A stretch of 59,822 nt of DNA from positions 1-59,822 of the forward strand of contig CAZLEF010000041.1 of assembly GCA_964558465.1 (NCBI GenBank), read 5' to 3'. Below, piece by piece: positions 32,769-42,758 of the stretch (position 1 is the first letter of the stretch; every line of letters starts with the position of its first letter). The notes under the pieces were generated by a model. That model did no database searches and was not told the DNA's origin. It worked only from the letters and a program-made list of their open reading frames with translations. The DNA comes from JACJYC01 sp964558465. GTDB lineage: Bacteria; Bacteroidota; Bacteroidia; Chitinophagales; Saprospiraceae. The translations under genes were made by a program, and so were the position numbers.

Positions 32769-33730
32769 CATACATCATCTTGCTCCAGACCCATCCAAAC
32801 CACTTTCTGCTCGGCCTGGTGTTCCTGCCCAATAATATCGCTGTAAAGTTCCGGTCTTCGCGCCTTCATATAGCGGTATCCGCCTGCCTGGGTCAGTTTT
32901 TCCGGCGTAATAACGGCGGAAATGATATCGTCGCCCAGGGTCCGGCATTCCGCGATCACATCCCCGAACGGGTCAATGATCATGGAACAGCCGTTTTTCA
33001 GCTGGTCGTCGTCCATGCCGATGGGGTTGGAAAAAACGGCATAAACGGCGTTGTCGTACGCCCGTGCAGGCAGCCATTTCATCAACCAGTCGCGCCCTTT
33101 CATCCCGTCAAATTCCAGCCGCAGGGAGGTGGGGTCGGATTCCCGGTTTTTCCATAATTCAGGATCCACAAAACCTGCGCCGGGCCGGGTGGACGGGGTG
33201 CACATGGTCACATGCGGCATAAAAATGATCTGGGCCCCAAGGAGGGTTGTAGCCCGGACATTTTCGATGATGTTGTTGTCATAACAGATCAGGATGCCGC
33301 ATTTCCAGCCGTTCAGGTCAAATATGCAATACCGGTCGCCGGGCGTCAGATGAGGGTTGATGAATGGGTGCAATTTCCGGTATTTCGCTTTTAATCCGGT
33401 TTTGTCCACACAAACGTAGGCCTTGTACAGATTGTCCGTTTTGTCTTTTTCGAACAACCCGGCCAGCACCGCGATTCCGTGTTTTTGGGCGATTTCCCTC
33501 AGCCGGCCTATACTTTCTCCTTCCGGGATCAATTCCGCCAGGTCCAGCATTTGTTCCCTGTTGAGGCGCCGCGCGAAGGTATAACCGGTGATGGAACACT
33601 CATGAAAGGCCACAGCATGGGCGCCTTCCCCCGCTGCCTTCCCGGCAAATCGATCGATGACTGAAAGGTTGTAGGCCTTGTCCCCGCTCTTATGCTCAAA
33701 TTGGGCGGTGGAGATTCTTATGGGATGCAT
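32768..33730 (-). CDS. Carbon-nitrogen hydrolase (nitrilase family)
   Basis: The 320-residue protein carries the full nitrilase triad: Glu in FHECSITGY, Lys in KYRKLHPF and Cys in GILICYDNN. It is a cytoplasmic amidase or nitrilase-type enzyme (amidases, carbamoylases or N-carbamoylputrescine amidase are possible), and the substrate cannot be read from sequence. ATG 33730 (MHPIRISTAQFEH) starts the first beta strand; the longer frame to 33790 runs into the intergenic word repeats and is rejected. Confidence 0.93.
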   Translation of the reverse strand: MHPIRISTAQFEHKSGDKAYNLSVIDRFAGKAAGEGAHAVAFHECSITGYTFARRLNREQMLDLAELIPEGESIGRLREIAQKHGIAVLAGLFEKDKTDNLYKAYVCVDKTGLKAKYRKLHPFINPHLTPGDRYCIFDLNGWKCGILICYDNNIIENVRATTLLGAQIIFMPHVTMCTPSTRPGAGFVDPELWKNRESDPTSLRLEFDGMKGRDWLMKWLPARAYDNAVYAVFSNPIGMDDDQLKNGCSMIIDPFGDVIAECRTLGDDIISAVITPEKLTQAGGYRYMKARRPELYSDIIGQEHQAEQKVVWMGLEQDDV

Positions 33731-33735
33731 ATTAT

Positions 33736-33818
33736 TTATGATTTGTTGATTTGTTGATGCGTTGATTTGAAACGGCAGCCATCGAATCAAAGGCTCAACA
33801 AATCAACCAATCAACAGC
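33736..33818. repeat. gttgattt and caatcaac word repeats
   Basis: The spacer between the nitrilase start and the giant gene's 3' end consists of gatttgttgatttgttgatg and an inverted counterpart, caacaaatcaaccaatcaac. The two halves can fold back on each other. Confidence 0.75.
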
Positions 33819-33823
33819 AAAAA

Positions 33824-36800
33824 TCACCGCATCAAAGCCACATCCCCCTTAAATACCTCCGTCCTGCCGTCCAGGTATTCCACCTCAGCGAAAAAGACAT
33901 AAACGCCCGCGTTCATCGGCCGGCCGTCAAATTCGCCGTTCCAGCCCAGCGACGGATCATTGGGTGGAAACGGGCCCGCGGAGAACAGCAGGTTGCCCCA
34001 CCGGTCAAAGATCTTGAACGTATTCACGCGGGCTACCTCTCCTGCGCCGAATACGGTGAAGGTGTCGTTATTCCCGTCGCCATCCGGTGTAAAGACGGAA
34101 GGAATGAATACCCGTCCTTGTTTGTTGACAATTACTGTGACCTTGTCGCTCACCTTGCACCCCCCGGCTGCTTCCGCCGTCAGGGTGTAAATGGTGGTTT
34201 CCGATGGATTGGCCTCCGTGACCAGGCCATCTGGCGTTTGCAGCGAATCGGTGGGCGACCAGGTCAGGGATTCCACCTCAAAATTGACCAGCGCATTGAG
34301 TTGAGCGGATTCTCCCAGCCGGATGGTTTGATCGGGGCCAAGGTCCAGAACCAGTTCTTCCGCCGCCTCCACCGCAACGGAGAATTCAACCCCGCAGTCG
34401 TTCTGGTCGGTGATCACAACCGTATAGGCGTCGGCTTTCAGGTTGGCAATCGCCAGCGGACCGCCGTTGAAAACCTGGAAGAACAATCCGTCCAGGGAGT
34501 ATTCGTAGGGCCCGACGCCGCCTGTGATGGATTGGATGATGATCTGTCCGGAATTTTCATCCTGGCATTGGGGCGCCACCCCGCTGAGGTCTGCTGTTAT
34601 AGCCGGAGGGGCAGACAGTTCAATTTCGGACGAACCGGTACAACCGGCCGCATCCGTCGCAGTGACAGAATAGGTTCCCGGTCCGAGCCCGGCAAGAAAT
34701 GGCCCCGAATCGCCGCCGTTCCAGGAAAAATGGACCGGCGCGACACCCCCCGAAGCGGAAGCCTGTATCCGGCCGTCAAAAGCTGCCTGGCAACTCACCG
34801 GGAACCCGCCGAAATCAGTGGTGGCCTCAAGGTCAACCCGGAGGTCCGAAACCGCCACCGTCGCCAGGCTGTTGCTGATATCCACCGGACAGGCAGAACC
34901 CTGAACGGCGATACTGGTGATCGAATAGGTGGTGCTTTCACCCGGGGATACGTTAAACGTTTGGCCGTTCACGGCGCCGTTGACCGTGTTGTCTTGTCCG
35001 CCGCCGCTCCAGACCAGGTCAATTGTCCCGCTGATACCTGCCAGATTGAGGGTCAGGACGGCTGTTCCGCCCGGACAAATAGGGCCGCTTGCGGAAAGAC
35101 CGGCGGTTTGTACCGGCATAAAATCGAGGTTTACCCGGATGATGCTGTCGCAACCCGTGGCCGAAGCGCCGGGTAATATTAGCTCTCCGGAAGGGTTGTT
35201 TTCATCATATATCTGGCCGTTGACGGTCAGGCTTTGGCCGCTGCATAGGGTTTGGGATATGGCATTGACCGAACCCGGATAATAGGATAAAGTGATCACA
35301 ACCACGCTGTCGCAACCCGTCGCAGCAGTCAGGATTTCGGTGCCGTCCGGGTCGCTTTCACTGTACACACGGCCATTGACCGTCAGGGTTTCCCCGGGGC
35401 ATAAGGGGCCCGAAATATTGGTGACCACCATCGGATGAAAATCCAGGTTGACCATGATCGTACTGTCGCAGCCGGAAGCGCTTCCGCCGGGCAGGACCTC
35501 CACGCCGGCAGGCCGGGTAGCGTCGTAAACCTGGCCGTTCACGGTCAGGCTTTCTCCCGGGCACAACGTCCGGTCAATATTCACAATGATAGGGTCAAGG
35601 AAGGTCAGGGCAATGTTGATGGTTGAATCACAGCCGTTGGCTGCTGCGCCGGTCAACACTTCCGTCCCTGCCGGGTTATTCCGGTCGTAAACCGTCCCGT
35701 TGACGGCAGTCGTAAACCCGTCGCAAACGGTTTCCTGGAAATTGAAGACAACAGGGTCAAAAAAGGTCAATTGTATGGTCACGGTGGAATCGCACCCGTT
35801 GGCGGCCTGACCCGTGAGGATTTCAGTGCCGGCGGGGTTGGCCTGATCATAGGTGATCCCGTTGACGATGATGCTTTCGCCCGGGCATAAGGTGGATATA
35901 ACAGGGTTGACCGAAGGGGCAAAAAAGGCCAGATCGACCGTCACCGTGGAATCGCAGCCGGTCGCTGCGGCGCCGGGCAGGACCACCGTTCCCACCGGGT
36001 TGTTCTCGTCAAAGGTCTGGTTGCCGACGGTCAGGGTTTCTCCCGGGCACAAGGTTGAAACAAAGGAACTTTCCGCAACCGGATGAAAGGCCAGGTTGAT
36101 GGTAATCGTGCTGTCGCAACCGTTGGTCCCGTTCACGGTTTCTGTTCCGGCCGGATTGGCCTGGTTGTAGGTTGTGCCGTTAACGATGATGGATTCGCCG
36201 TCGCAAAGCGTTTGTACAATAGCGGAACTGTTTTCCGGTAAAATAGTAAACGACCGGGTCTGGTTGAGTACAGCTGAACAGTTGGCGTCGCTCAGATTCT
36301 GGAAAGTCGCCGTGATGACGCCGGAGCTCAATCCAAAGACTTGCGGGCATAGTTCCAGTACACCGGTATTCTGGTTGATGGTCAGGGTCAGGTTCTGGGA
36401 ATTGGTCCCGTCATCTACCAGATAATCCAGTGAAAAGGGCGGCGTTCCGGTCAGGGAAAAGTTAAAGGAAAAACATTCCGATTCACAGACGTTCCCATTT
36501 CCGGAAATACTGACCGTGGGCAATGCAAAGGAAGTGCCGATGTTGACGCTGGCCGTGGCTGAACAGGCAAAAACATCGGTGACAGTGACAATATAGGCGC
36601 CAGGGGCCAGGTTGTCAGGGTCTTCGATGGCATCGAGGCCGGGCGCGTTCCAGTCGATGGCAAAGGGGCCGTTGCCGTTGTTGATCGTCAGGTCGATACT
36701 GCCGTCGTCGGCGCCCGGGCAGGTCACATCCGTGCCGGTAATCGCCAGGGTCATCGCGCAGTTGGGGGAATTAATGGTGAAGCTGCAGAGGAGAATACAA

Positions 36801-39800
36801 TTGTTGGCGTCGGTCAGGGTCAGATTATAGCTGCCTGCTGCGAGTGCGGAAATATTGGCGGTTCCGGCTGTTGTCACGGTTTGTGAACCCGTTTGCGGCC
36901 CGGTCCAACTGAGGGTATAGGGCGCCGTTCCCCCTCCAAGCGTAATGTCCGCAATTCCGTCGGTTGCGCCGACCATTGTAACGGGCGATTGTTGGGCGCA
37001 ATTCAACAGAAGGGCCGGCGGGTCGGTCAGGGTCGCGGAGATTTCATCCATACAATTATTGGCGTCGGTTACGGTAACGGAATACAAACCCGGCGCCAGC
37101 CCGGTGGGGCTTAACTGGCCGTCGAGCGCATCCACGTTCCAGTTGACGGTCAGGTTGCCCGAAGCGTTGGACACGTTCAGCGAAATGGATCCGTTATCGG
37201 CTCCCGCACAGGCAGGATTTACAGCAGCAGCCGTTACTTCCACAAAACAACCCGGGCCGTTGATGGTGAATGCGCAGGTTTCGCTGCATCCGTTGGCATC
37301 GGTCAGGACGAGGGTGTAATCGCCGGGCAGGAATCCGGGAAATACGGAGCCGTTGCCCGCTGTGGCAGCGGTGGTTGTCAGGTTAACAGGACCGGTAAAG
37401 TCGAGGGTGTAGGGCGCTGTTCCGCCGCCAAATGTGATGGCTGCCGACCCGTCGCTGTTGTTCAGGCCGGTGGCAGGCGCATTCTGGGCGCAACTCAGGA
37501 TCAGGGAGGGCGGGTCGGTCAGGGTCAGGGTATCGGTATTGGCGCACCCGTCCTGATCCGAAACGGTTACTATATAAGTTCCGGCGGCCAGCCCGGCAGG
37601 ATCTTCAACGCCGTCAAGCGCATCCACGTTCCAGTTGTAGGTGATCGTACCCAGGGCATTCTGGATTTCAAGGCCGATGGCGCCGTCGCTCGCGCCCGGG
37701 CAGGACGGATTTACAATTGCCGCATCGAGTACCAGGTTGCAGCCAAAACTGCTGATGGAAAATTCGCAGTCGATCTCGCAACCCTGACTGTCGGTCAGCG
37801 TCAGGTTGTAATCGCCCACCGGTAATCCGGTAATAAAAAAGGAACTGTTGTCCGGTAGCGTCGCCATACCGCTCAACGGACCCGTCCAGGTAACTTCAAA
37901 AGGCGCCGTTCCACCTGTTATGACCACGATCGCTTCTCCGTCGGAGGCCCCGGGTGAAGAAGCTTGTACGGTTTCTCCGCAGGCCAGGTCGATGCCGGCC
38001 GCAGGGCTCAGGGTAGCCGAGGCGATATCGGTGCAACCGTTCTGGTCGGTTACTGTGACCGTATAATCTCCGGCGGCCATCCCGGTGGGATTTTGCTGCC
38101 CGTCAAAAGCGTCGTCGCTCCAGTTGAACGTGTAGGTCGGAGCGCCGCCTGCGACTGCAATGCTGATAGAACCGTTGGCGCCGCCGCCGCAATCCGGGTT
38201 GACGGTATTGGCTACCGTAGCTGAAGGGTTGGCGGCAACACTCAGGGTTACCCCGACGGGTTGGGAGGTGCATTGCCCGTTGGAAACGGTGGCATATACC
38301 GTTCCGCCGGCGCTTGCATAACCGGAAGGATTGCCAACCGGAACCGTGGCGGCGGAATTGGTGAACCAACTGACCGTTACGCTTTGGCCGTTGGCCACCG
38401 CAGGGTTGAGGGCGGTCAGGTCAAAAATAGCCGTCCCGCCGCCCGGATCACAAACCTGCTGGACACCGGGATTGGCTGCCACCGGCTGAGCCAGGAGCGT
38501 GACGGGGATGGCCAGGATATCCTGGCAGCCGGCGCCCCCGTTGGCATAGGCGTAATACGTGGTATTGGCAGCCGGGCTGACGGTGGTTGACGGCAACTGG
38601 TTGCCGGCTGTCGCCGGTGTATTGGAGTGAAATGTGATGGGCAGGCCGGTAAAATTCAGGTCGAGCACAACATTTTGCAAATTCAAAGAAGCGCCCGGGC
38701 AAATGGCGGTCACCCCGTTCAGCGTCAGATCCGGCGCCTCGGTGATCGTTACCTGGAAAACTTCTTCGTCGGCGCAAAGCGGCGAAACAAAATCCAGGGC
38801 GTAGAGGGTGACGCTTGTGGAGACCACTTCGCCGGGAAAGTAAGTGATACCCGAACCGTCGGGGCCGGTATGGTAGGCTTCCTGGCCGGTCAGGTTAGTC
38901 CCCAGGATCGGGGGCAGGGTATAGCTTCCGCAGGCGGTCACATCGTCGATCGGATTGATGTCGGGCGCTTGTTGGACAGGCACGGTCAATACAACCGGTG
39001 TGATGGGCGTCACACAACTCCCGGTTGCTACTTCTGTGATGTAAAAACCGGTTGTGGCGGTGATGTTGACGAGCGTCGAGCCGCCATTGGTGGTGGTAAT
39101 AAAATCATTGACCAGACCCACATCATTATTCGAATAGGAATAAGACACCGTGTAAGACCCGCCGATGGGCAGGGTGAAGGTCAGTACCACATCGCCGGGG
39201 CCGCAAAGCGCGGCTGGAGAAACCTCCAGGGCGACGGCGTTGGGGTCGATGCCGTTTACGACGTTGAGCGTGACGGTAGCCGGGGTTTGTGAACGGCAAC
39301 CCGTAGCGGTTTGAGCAAATGCATACACCTCTATCCCGTCGGTGGCTGTGAAAGCGCCGGGGTTCGGCACGGGGTTATTGCCCGCAGGGTCCAGGTAAAA
39401 AGTCACCGTGATGCCGAGGGCGCCGTTGATCTGGCCGCTGAGGGAATTGAGGTTGAATACCGCCGTTCCATTGCCCGAATCGCAGGCCTGGGCGGAGGCG
39501 TCCTGGGCTGCGGGAGCGAATTCGATCTGCACAGCGACCGGCACGGTATTGGATTCGCATTGGCCATTAAAGACGGTGGCGAATACGTTAGCCGGGACGG
39601 AGGAAAAGTCGGTGATATCGTTGATCGGGTTCGTTCCGGCGGCGTCTGTGTACCAGTTGACCTGCAGGCCCGTACCGCCGTTGATGACGTTTTCCGTGCC
39701 GGGCAGGTCATAATCTGCCAGGGGTGGAAAAATGCTGAACACGCAGAACCGGAGGGTGGCCGGGTTGGCGACCGGCACGGTATTGACGGTGACCTGCATA

Positions 39801-42133
39801 TTGTTGGCATTGGCGCATTGTCCGGCGTTGGGCGTGAAGGTCAGGGTGTGATTGCCTGCGCCGGCGGTGGCGGGGTTGAAATTATTCCCGGAAACTCCCG
39901 GACCCGACCAGGTACCCGGAATGCCGCTTTGGGTAGTATTCAGGGCCGCAGGGGCGTCGTTGGCGCAGAAAGGTCCGATGGGGGTCAACACCGGGGTAGT
40001 TGACGCCGTGACGGTAACGCTCAGTGTATTGGGGGCGGCGCATTGGCCTGCGTTGGGGGTGAAGGTCAGGGTATGAGCGCCCGCGCCGGCAGTGGCAGGG
40101 TTAAATGCGTTGGCGGAAACGCCAGGGCCCGACCATGTACCCGGAATGCCGCTTTGGGTGGTATTCAGGGCAGTTGGCGCGGCCGTTGTGCAAAACGGCC
40201 CGATGGGCGTCAGCGCCGGAACGGTCGGCGCTGTGACGGTAACGGACAATGTATTGGCATTGGCGCATTGACCGGCATTGGGGGTAAAGGTCAGGGTATG
40301 GGCGCCCGCGCCGGCTGTGACGGGGTTAAATGAATTGGCGGAAACGCCGGGGCCCGACCAGGCGCCCGGAACACCGCTTTGGGTGGTATTCAGGGCGGTT
40401 GGCGCTGCGGTGGCGCAGAAGGGGCCGATGGCCGTCAATGCGGGTGTAGTCGGGGCATTGACAGTAACCGGCAAGGTGTTGGTGGAGGCGCATTGCCCGG
40501 CATTGGGGGTGAAAGTCAGGGTATGGGCGCCTGCGCCTGCGATGGCGGGGTTGAAGTTATTGCCGGCTACACCGGGGCCCGACCAGGTACCCGGAATGCC
40601 GCTTTGGGTGGTGTTGAGGGCGGTGGAGGCGGCGGTGCTGCAAAAAGGTCCGATGGGAGTGAGGCCGGTAGGCGCAGTATCGGTTACGTTTACACTTGTC
40701 GTATTGGCGCCCGCGCATTGGCCGGCGGAAGGAGTGAAGGTCAGGGTATGGGCGCCGACGCCTGCTGTGGCCGGGTCAAAGGAATTGCCGGCCACGCCGG
40801 GCCCCGACCAGGCGCCGGTCACGCCGCTTTGGGTGGTGTTGAGGGCTACGGCACTGTTGGTGACGCAGAGTGGCCCGACAGGTGTCAGCACGGGTATGGT
40901 TAGCGCGGTCACCGAAACAGGTATGGTATTCGGGTTGGCGCATTGCCCGGCGTTGGGGGTGAAAGTCAGGGTATGGGCGCCCGCGCCGGCGGTGGCCGGG
41001 TTGAAGGAATTGGCGGAAACGCCCGGCCCGGACCAGGCGCCGGTGATGCCGCTTTGGGTGGTGTTGAGGCCGGTGGCGGCATCTGAAACACAAAAGGGGC
41101 CGATTGCCGTAAGGGTGGGTGTTGTTGGGGTGGTGATAGCGATGGTGAAAACTTCCTGATCGCTGCAAGGCACAGTTGGGTCGTAGATAAAAAGCATCTG
41201 GTTGGCCGAGATCACCTGGCCTGCTGAAAACTGGGTCCCGGCGCCGTTGGGGTCGGTGAAATAGGCTTCGTTTCCCGTCAGGCCGGTACCTGTGATTGCC
41301 GGCAAGGTGTAGTCTCCGCATTGGGTGACGTTGGCAATATCGTCGAGGTCGTTGCTGAAGGGCGCGGTGATGCCAGGGGGAGAACTACAACCTCCATTGC
41401 CGTATTGCGGAGAACCATTGGGCACAAAATAGGCGCCGTTACCGCCAATTAATAAGGCTTGGTTGTAAGTCACGGAATGAGTACAGGCACAACCATTGAT
41501 AGACAAAACTGATGTTCGGGTACCTGCGCCCGCATTCGTAAATCCTCCGGCCGACCTGGCGCAGGAACTGGCGATCACATAAACACATTGACCACTTCCG
41601 CACAAATTGTCAAAATTGTAAGTGGCGGTTGTATTGGAACTTGTAAATAAAACCACAATCGAATTGGCCGGAATATCCACACCCGGCCCGACGGCAACGA
41701 GATTGGAACAACCAATGATGGACCCGACCGGGCCGGGTTGCAATCCGCAAGGAGTAGGATCGGCCAGTATATTGCCGTTGTTGGTATTGATATCGTTATT
41801 TACAGCGGCAATGATATTATTATTGGCGTCATAATCGAGTTGCAGATTACTGGTGTTAAAGCCGCTGCCGGAGTTGATGATCACAAATTCATTGTCCTGT
41901 TCTGTACCGCAGGCATCCACCATGATGGCCTCGATCTGAGGACACACCGTACAAGGTTGGGCGCTCAGATTAAGAGAAGGATACCATATGGCGAGGGATA
42001 ATAATATGGGCCTTATAAAAGAAAAAATTTGGGATGAAGCAGGTTGAAAGTTTTTCCTCCCCCAACCCCCTCCAGAGGGGGATAAGAAACCGCGTGTTAC
42101 CGTTTCCAACCCCGACACAATGGAATGAACCAT
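33824..42133 (-). CDS. Giant T9SS type B cargo protein with tandem repeats
   Basis: A surface or secreted protein of about 2770 residues. A signal peptide (FSFIRPILLSLAIW, ending LNLSAQ) is followed by a lamin-tail-like domain (IEAIMVDACGTEQDNEFVI). Then come six near-identical 75-residue Ig-like repeats, Ig-like modules, several SprB-type repeats (GADNGSISLNVS, GLAPGLYSVTVTDANNC), seven 48-residue repeats with TLCPGESLTVNG and GCDSTI, more SprB units, and the type B (CHU_C) sorting domain: PSVFTPDGDGNNDTF, FDRWGNLLF, MNAGVYVFF. It is probably an adhesin exported by the type IX system. The frame is open to 42337, but that end covers GC-palindrome repeat DNA; ATG 42133 is still uncertain, as the signal peptide lies about 40 residues further in. 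Confidence 0.92.
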   Translation of the reverse strand: MVHSIVSGLETVTRGFLSPSGGGWGRKNFQPASSQIFSFIRPILLSLAIWYPSLNLSAQPCTVCPQIEAIMVDACGTEQDNEFVIINSGSGFNTSNLQLDYDANNNIIAAVNNDINTNNGNILADPTPCGLQPGPVGSIIGCSNLVAVGPGVDIPANSIVVLFTSSNTTATYNFDNLCGSGQCVYVIASSCARSAGGFTNAGAGTRTSVLSINGCACTHSVTYNQALLIGGNGAYFVPNGSPQYGNGGCSSPPGITAPFSNDLDDIANVTQCGDYTLPAITGTGLTGNEAYFTDPNGAGTQFSAGQVISANQMLFIYDPTVPCSDQEVFTIAITTPTTPTLTAIGPFCVSDAATGLNTTQSGITGAWSGPGVSANSFNPATAGAGAHTLTFTPNAGQCANPNTIPVSVTALTIPVLTPVGPLCVTNSAVALNTTQSGVTGAWSGPGVAGNSFDPATAGVGAHTLTFTPSAGQCAGANTTSVNVTDTAPTGLTPIGPFCSTAASTALNTTQSGIPGTWSGPGVAGNNFNPAIAGAGAHTLTFTPNAGQCASTNTLPVTVNAPTTPALTAIGPFCATAAPTALNTTQSGVPGAWSGPGVSANSFNPVTAGAGAHTLTFTPNAGQCANANTLSVTVTAPTVPALTPIGPFCTTAAPTALNTTQSGIPGTWSGPGVSANAFNPATAGAGAHTLTFTPNAGQCAAPNTLSVTVTASTTPVLTPIGPFCANDAPAALNTTQSGIPGTWSGPGVSGNNFNPATAGAGNHTLTFTPNAGQCANANNMQVTVNTVPVANPATLRFCVFSIFPPLADYDLPGTENVINGGTGLQVNWYTDAAGTNPINDITDFSSVPANVFATVFNGQCESNTVPVAVQIEFAPAAQDASAQACDSGNGTAVFNLNSLSGQINGALGITVTFYLDPAGNNPVPNPGAFTATDGIEVYAFAQTATGCRSQTPATVTLNVVNGIDPNAVALEVSPAALCGPGDVVLTFTLPIGGSYTVSYSYSNNDVGLVNDFITTTNGGSTLVNITATTGFYITEVATGSCVTPITPVVLTVPVQQAPDINPIDDVTACGSYTLPPILGTNLTGQEAYHTGPDGSGITYFPGEVVSTSVTLYALDFVSPLCADEEVFQVTITEAPDLTLNGVTAICPGASLNLQNVVLDLNFTGLPITFHSNTPATAGNQLPSTTVSPAANTTYYAYANGGAGCQDILAIPVTLLAQPVAANPGVQQVCDPGGGTAIFDLTALNPAVANGQSVTVSWFTNSAATVPVGNPSGYASAGGTVYATVSNGQCTSQPVGVTLSVAANPSATVANTVNPDCGGGANGSISIAVAGGAPTYTFNWSDDAFDGQQNPTGMAAGDYTVTVTDQNGCTDIASATLSPAAGIDLACGETVQASSPGASDGEAIVVITGGTAPFEVTWTGPLSGMATLPDNSSFFITGLPVGDYNLTLTDSQGCEIDCEFSISSFGCNLVLDAAIVNPSCPGASDGAIGLEIQNALGTITYNWNVDALDGVEDPAGLAAGTYIVTVSDQDGCANTDTLTLTDPPSLILSCAQNAPATGLNNSDGSAAITFGGGTAPYTLDFTGPVNLTTTAATAGNGSVFPGFLPGDYTLVLTDANGCSETCAFTINGPGCFVEVTAAAVNPACAGADNGSISLNVSNASGNLTVNWNVDALDGQLSPTGLAPGLYSVTVTDANNCMDEISATLTDPPALLLNCAQQSPVTMVGATDGIADITLGGGTAPYTLSWTGPQTGSQTVTTAGTANISALAAGSYNLTLTDANNCILLCSFTINSPNCAMTLAITGTDVTCPGADDGSIDLTINNGNGPFAIDWNAPGLDAIEDPDNLAPGAYIVTVTDVFACSATASVNIGTSFALPTVSISGNGNVCESECFSFNFSLTGTPPFSLDYLVDDGTNSQNLTLTINQNTGVLELCPQVFGLSSGVITATFQNLSDANCSAVLNQTRSFTILPENSSAIVQTLCDGESIIVNGTTYNQANPAGTETVNGTNGCDSTITINLAFHPVAESSFVSTLCPGETLTVGNQTFDENNPVGTVVLPGAAATGCDSTVTVDLAFFAPSVNPVISTLCPGESIIVNGITYDQANPAGTEILTGQAANGCDSTVTIQLTFFDPVVFNFQETVCDGFTTAVNGTVYDRNNPAGTEVLTGAAANGCDSTINIALTFLDPIIVNIDRTLCPGESLTVNGQVYDATRPAGVEVLPGGSASGCDSTIMVNLDFHPMVVTNISGPLCPGETLTVNGRVYSESDPDGTEILTAATGCDSVVVITLSYYPGSVNAISQTLCSGQSLTVNGQIYDENNPSGELILPGASATGCDSIIRVNLDFMPVQTAGLSASGPICPGGTAVLTLNLAGISGTIDLVWSGGGQDNTVNGAVNGQTFNVSPGESTTYSITSIAVQGSACPVDISNSLATVAVSDLRVDLEATTDFGGFPVSCQAAFDGRIQASASGGVAPVHFSWNGGDSGPFLAGLGPGTYSVTATDAAGCTGSSEIELSAPPAITADLSGVAPQCQDENSGQIIIQSITGGVGPYEYSLDGLFFQVFNGGPLAIANLKADAYTVVITDQNDCGVEFSVAVEAAEELVLDLGPDQTIRLGESAQLNALVNFEVESLTWSPTDSLQTPDGLVTEANPSETTIYTLTAEAAGGCKVSDKVTVIVNKQGRVFIPSVFTPDGDGNNDTFTVFGAGEVARVNTFKIFDRWGNLLFSAGPFPPNDPSLGWNGEFDGRPMNAGVYVFFAEVEYLDGRTEVFKGDVALMR
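35115..36230. repeat. Seven 48-residue coding repeats
   Basis: Within the giant type B protein seven units of about 48 codons share LCPGESLTVNG, a Y-D-x-N-N-P-x-G-T core and GCDSTI. They are diverged from each other, unlike the 75-residue repeats, and every unit has two conserved Cys. Confidence 0.85.
39780..41128. repeat. Six near-identical 225-bp coding repeats
   Basis: Six consecutive 75-codon units (GPFCxxxAxxALNTTQSG, xWSGPGVSANSFNPATAGAG, HTLTFTPNAGQC) differ at few positions. The strong nucleotide identity suggests recent expansion or gene conversion and could mis-assemble with short reads. Confidence 0.92.
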
Positions 42134-42194
42134 TCTGTCTTTTACAATCATTTTGTAATGAAACGCTTTCCCCCGCCGGCGGGGGCCAGGGGGT
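42056..42194. repeat. GC-rich palindromic intergenic elements
   Basis: Two compact elements lie at the uncertain 5' end of the giant gene: cctccccc/ccagaggggg at 42056-42080 and the perfect palindrome cccccgccggcggggg at 42170-42185 followed by ccaggggg. Their intergenic look argues against the longest possible start of the giant gene. Confidence 0.65.
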
Positions 42195-42337
42195 GGAACC
42201 TCCGCCGCCGGTAGCAAGGATTGAGCCATAACGCCCTTCTCAATCAGGTTACCCTCAGGCCTTTTCCCCAGCCAATTCATCGCAGTTAGAAACAATTGTA
42301 CAACCTGTTTCACAACCCATACTGTTTTGAATCTCAT

Positions 42338-42758
42338 CAGCTATCCGGTTTAAAAGCAAAAATTCAGTTTCAAAAGATCAGGCCGTCGTGCGCGGGCCGG
42401 TATTTTTGTCCAAAAAGAACCCCTTCAAACCGATATCGCCTTTCATCCAACCCGGATTTCGGGAGGGGCGGTCGGTTAGGAGTAGCCTGAATTTAACTGC
42501 CTTATTCAAGTATAATTTGCCGTAAACATGGCCCTTTACCCGTGAAATGACGGTCAAAGTTCATTCAAGGTATTCGATTTTCAAAGCAGGCGCCATGATG
42601 GAGTGTCGCAAAGGGCGTTTTTTGTCGGCGGCCCCGCAAAGCTAAGGTAAAATTCCGAGAGGTGGAATTGGAATTGTGTTAAGGCAGTATTAAGTCAGTT
42701 GGCAGTCCTCAGTTGGCAGTTCTCAGTCGGCAGTCCGGGAACTGAGCGGAGTCGAAGT
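42338..42758. other. Spacer with tcagttggcag heptamer words
   Basis: No gene is visible. At 42686-42740 the words gtcagttggcagtcc and tcagttggcagttc repeat in a 14/7-bp rhythm next to the 3' end of the AAA ATPase gene. The rest holds no recognisable signal. Confidence 0.6.

Noticed and set aside
33767..35176. Long plus-strand open frame of 469 codons opposite the giant type B gene
   Set aside because: It is antisense to an obvious sorting domain, rich in Arg/Gly/His from GC-rich complement codons, and has no domain.
40278..41159. Plus-strand repetitive frame of 293 codons across the 225-bp repeats
   Set aside because: It is the complement of the six Ig-like repeats; the regularity is inherited from them.
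42134..42337. Longest possible N-terminus of the giant type B protein
   Set aside because: It would encode GC-palindrome intergenic repeats and place about 107 residues before the signal peptide.
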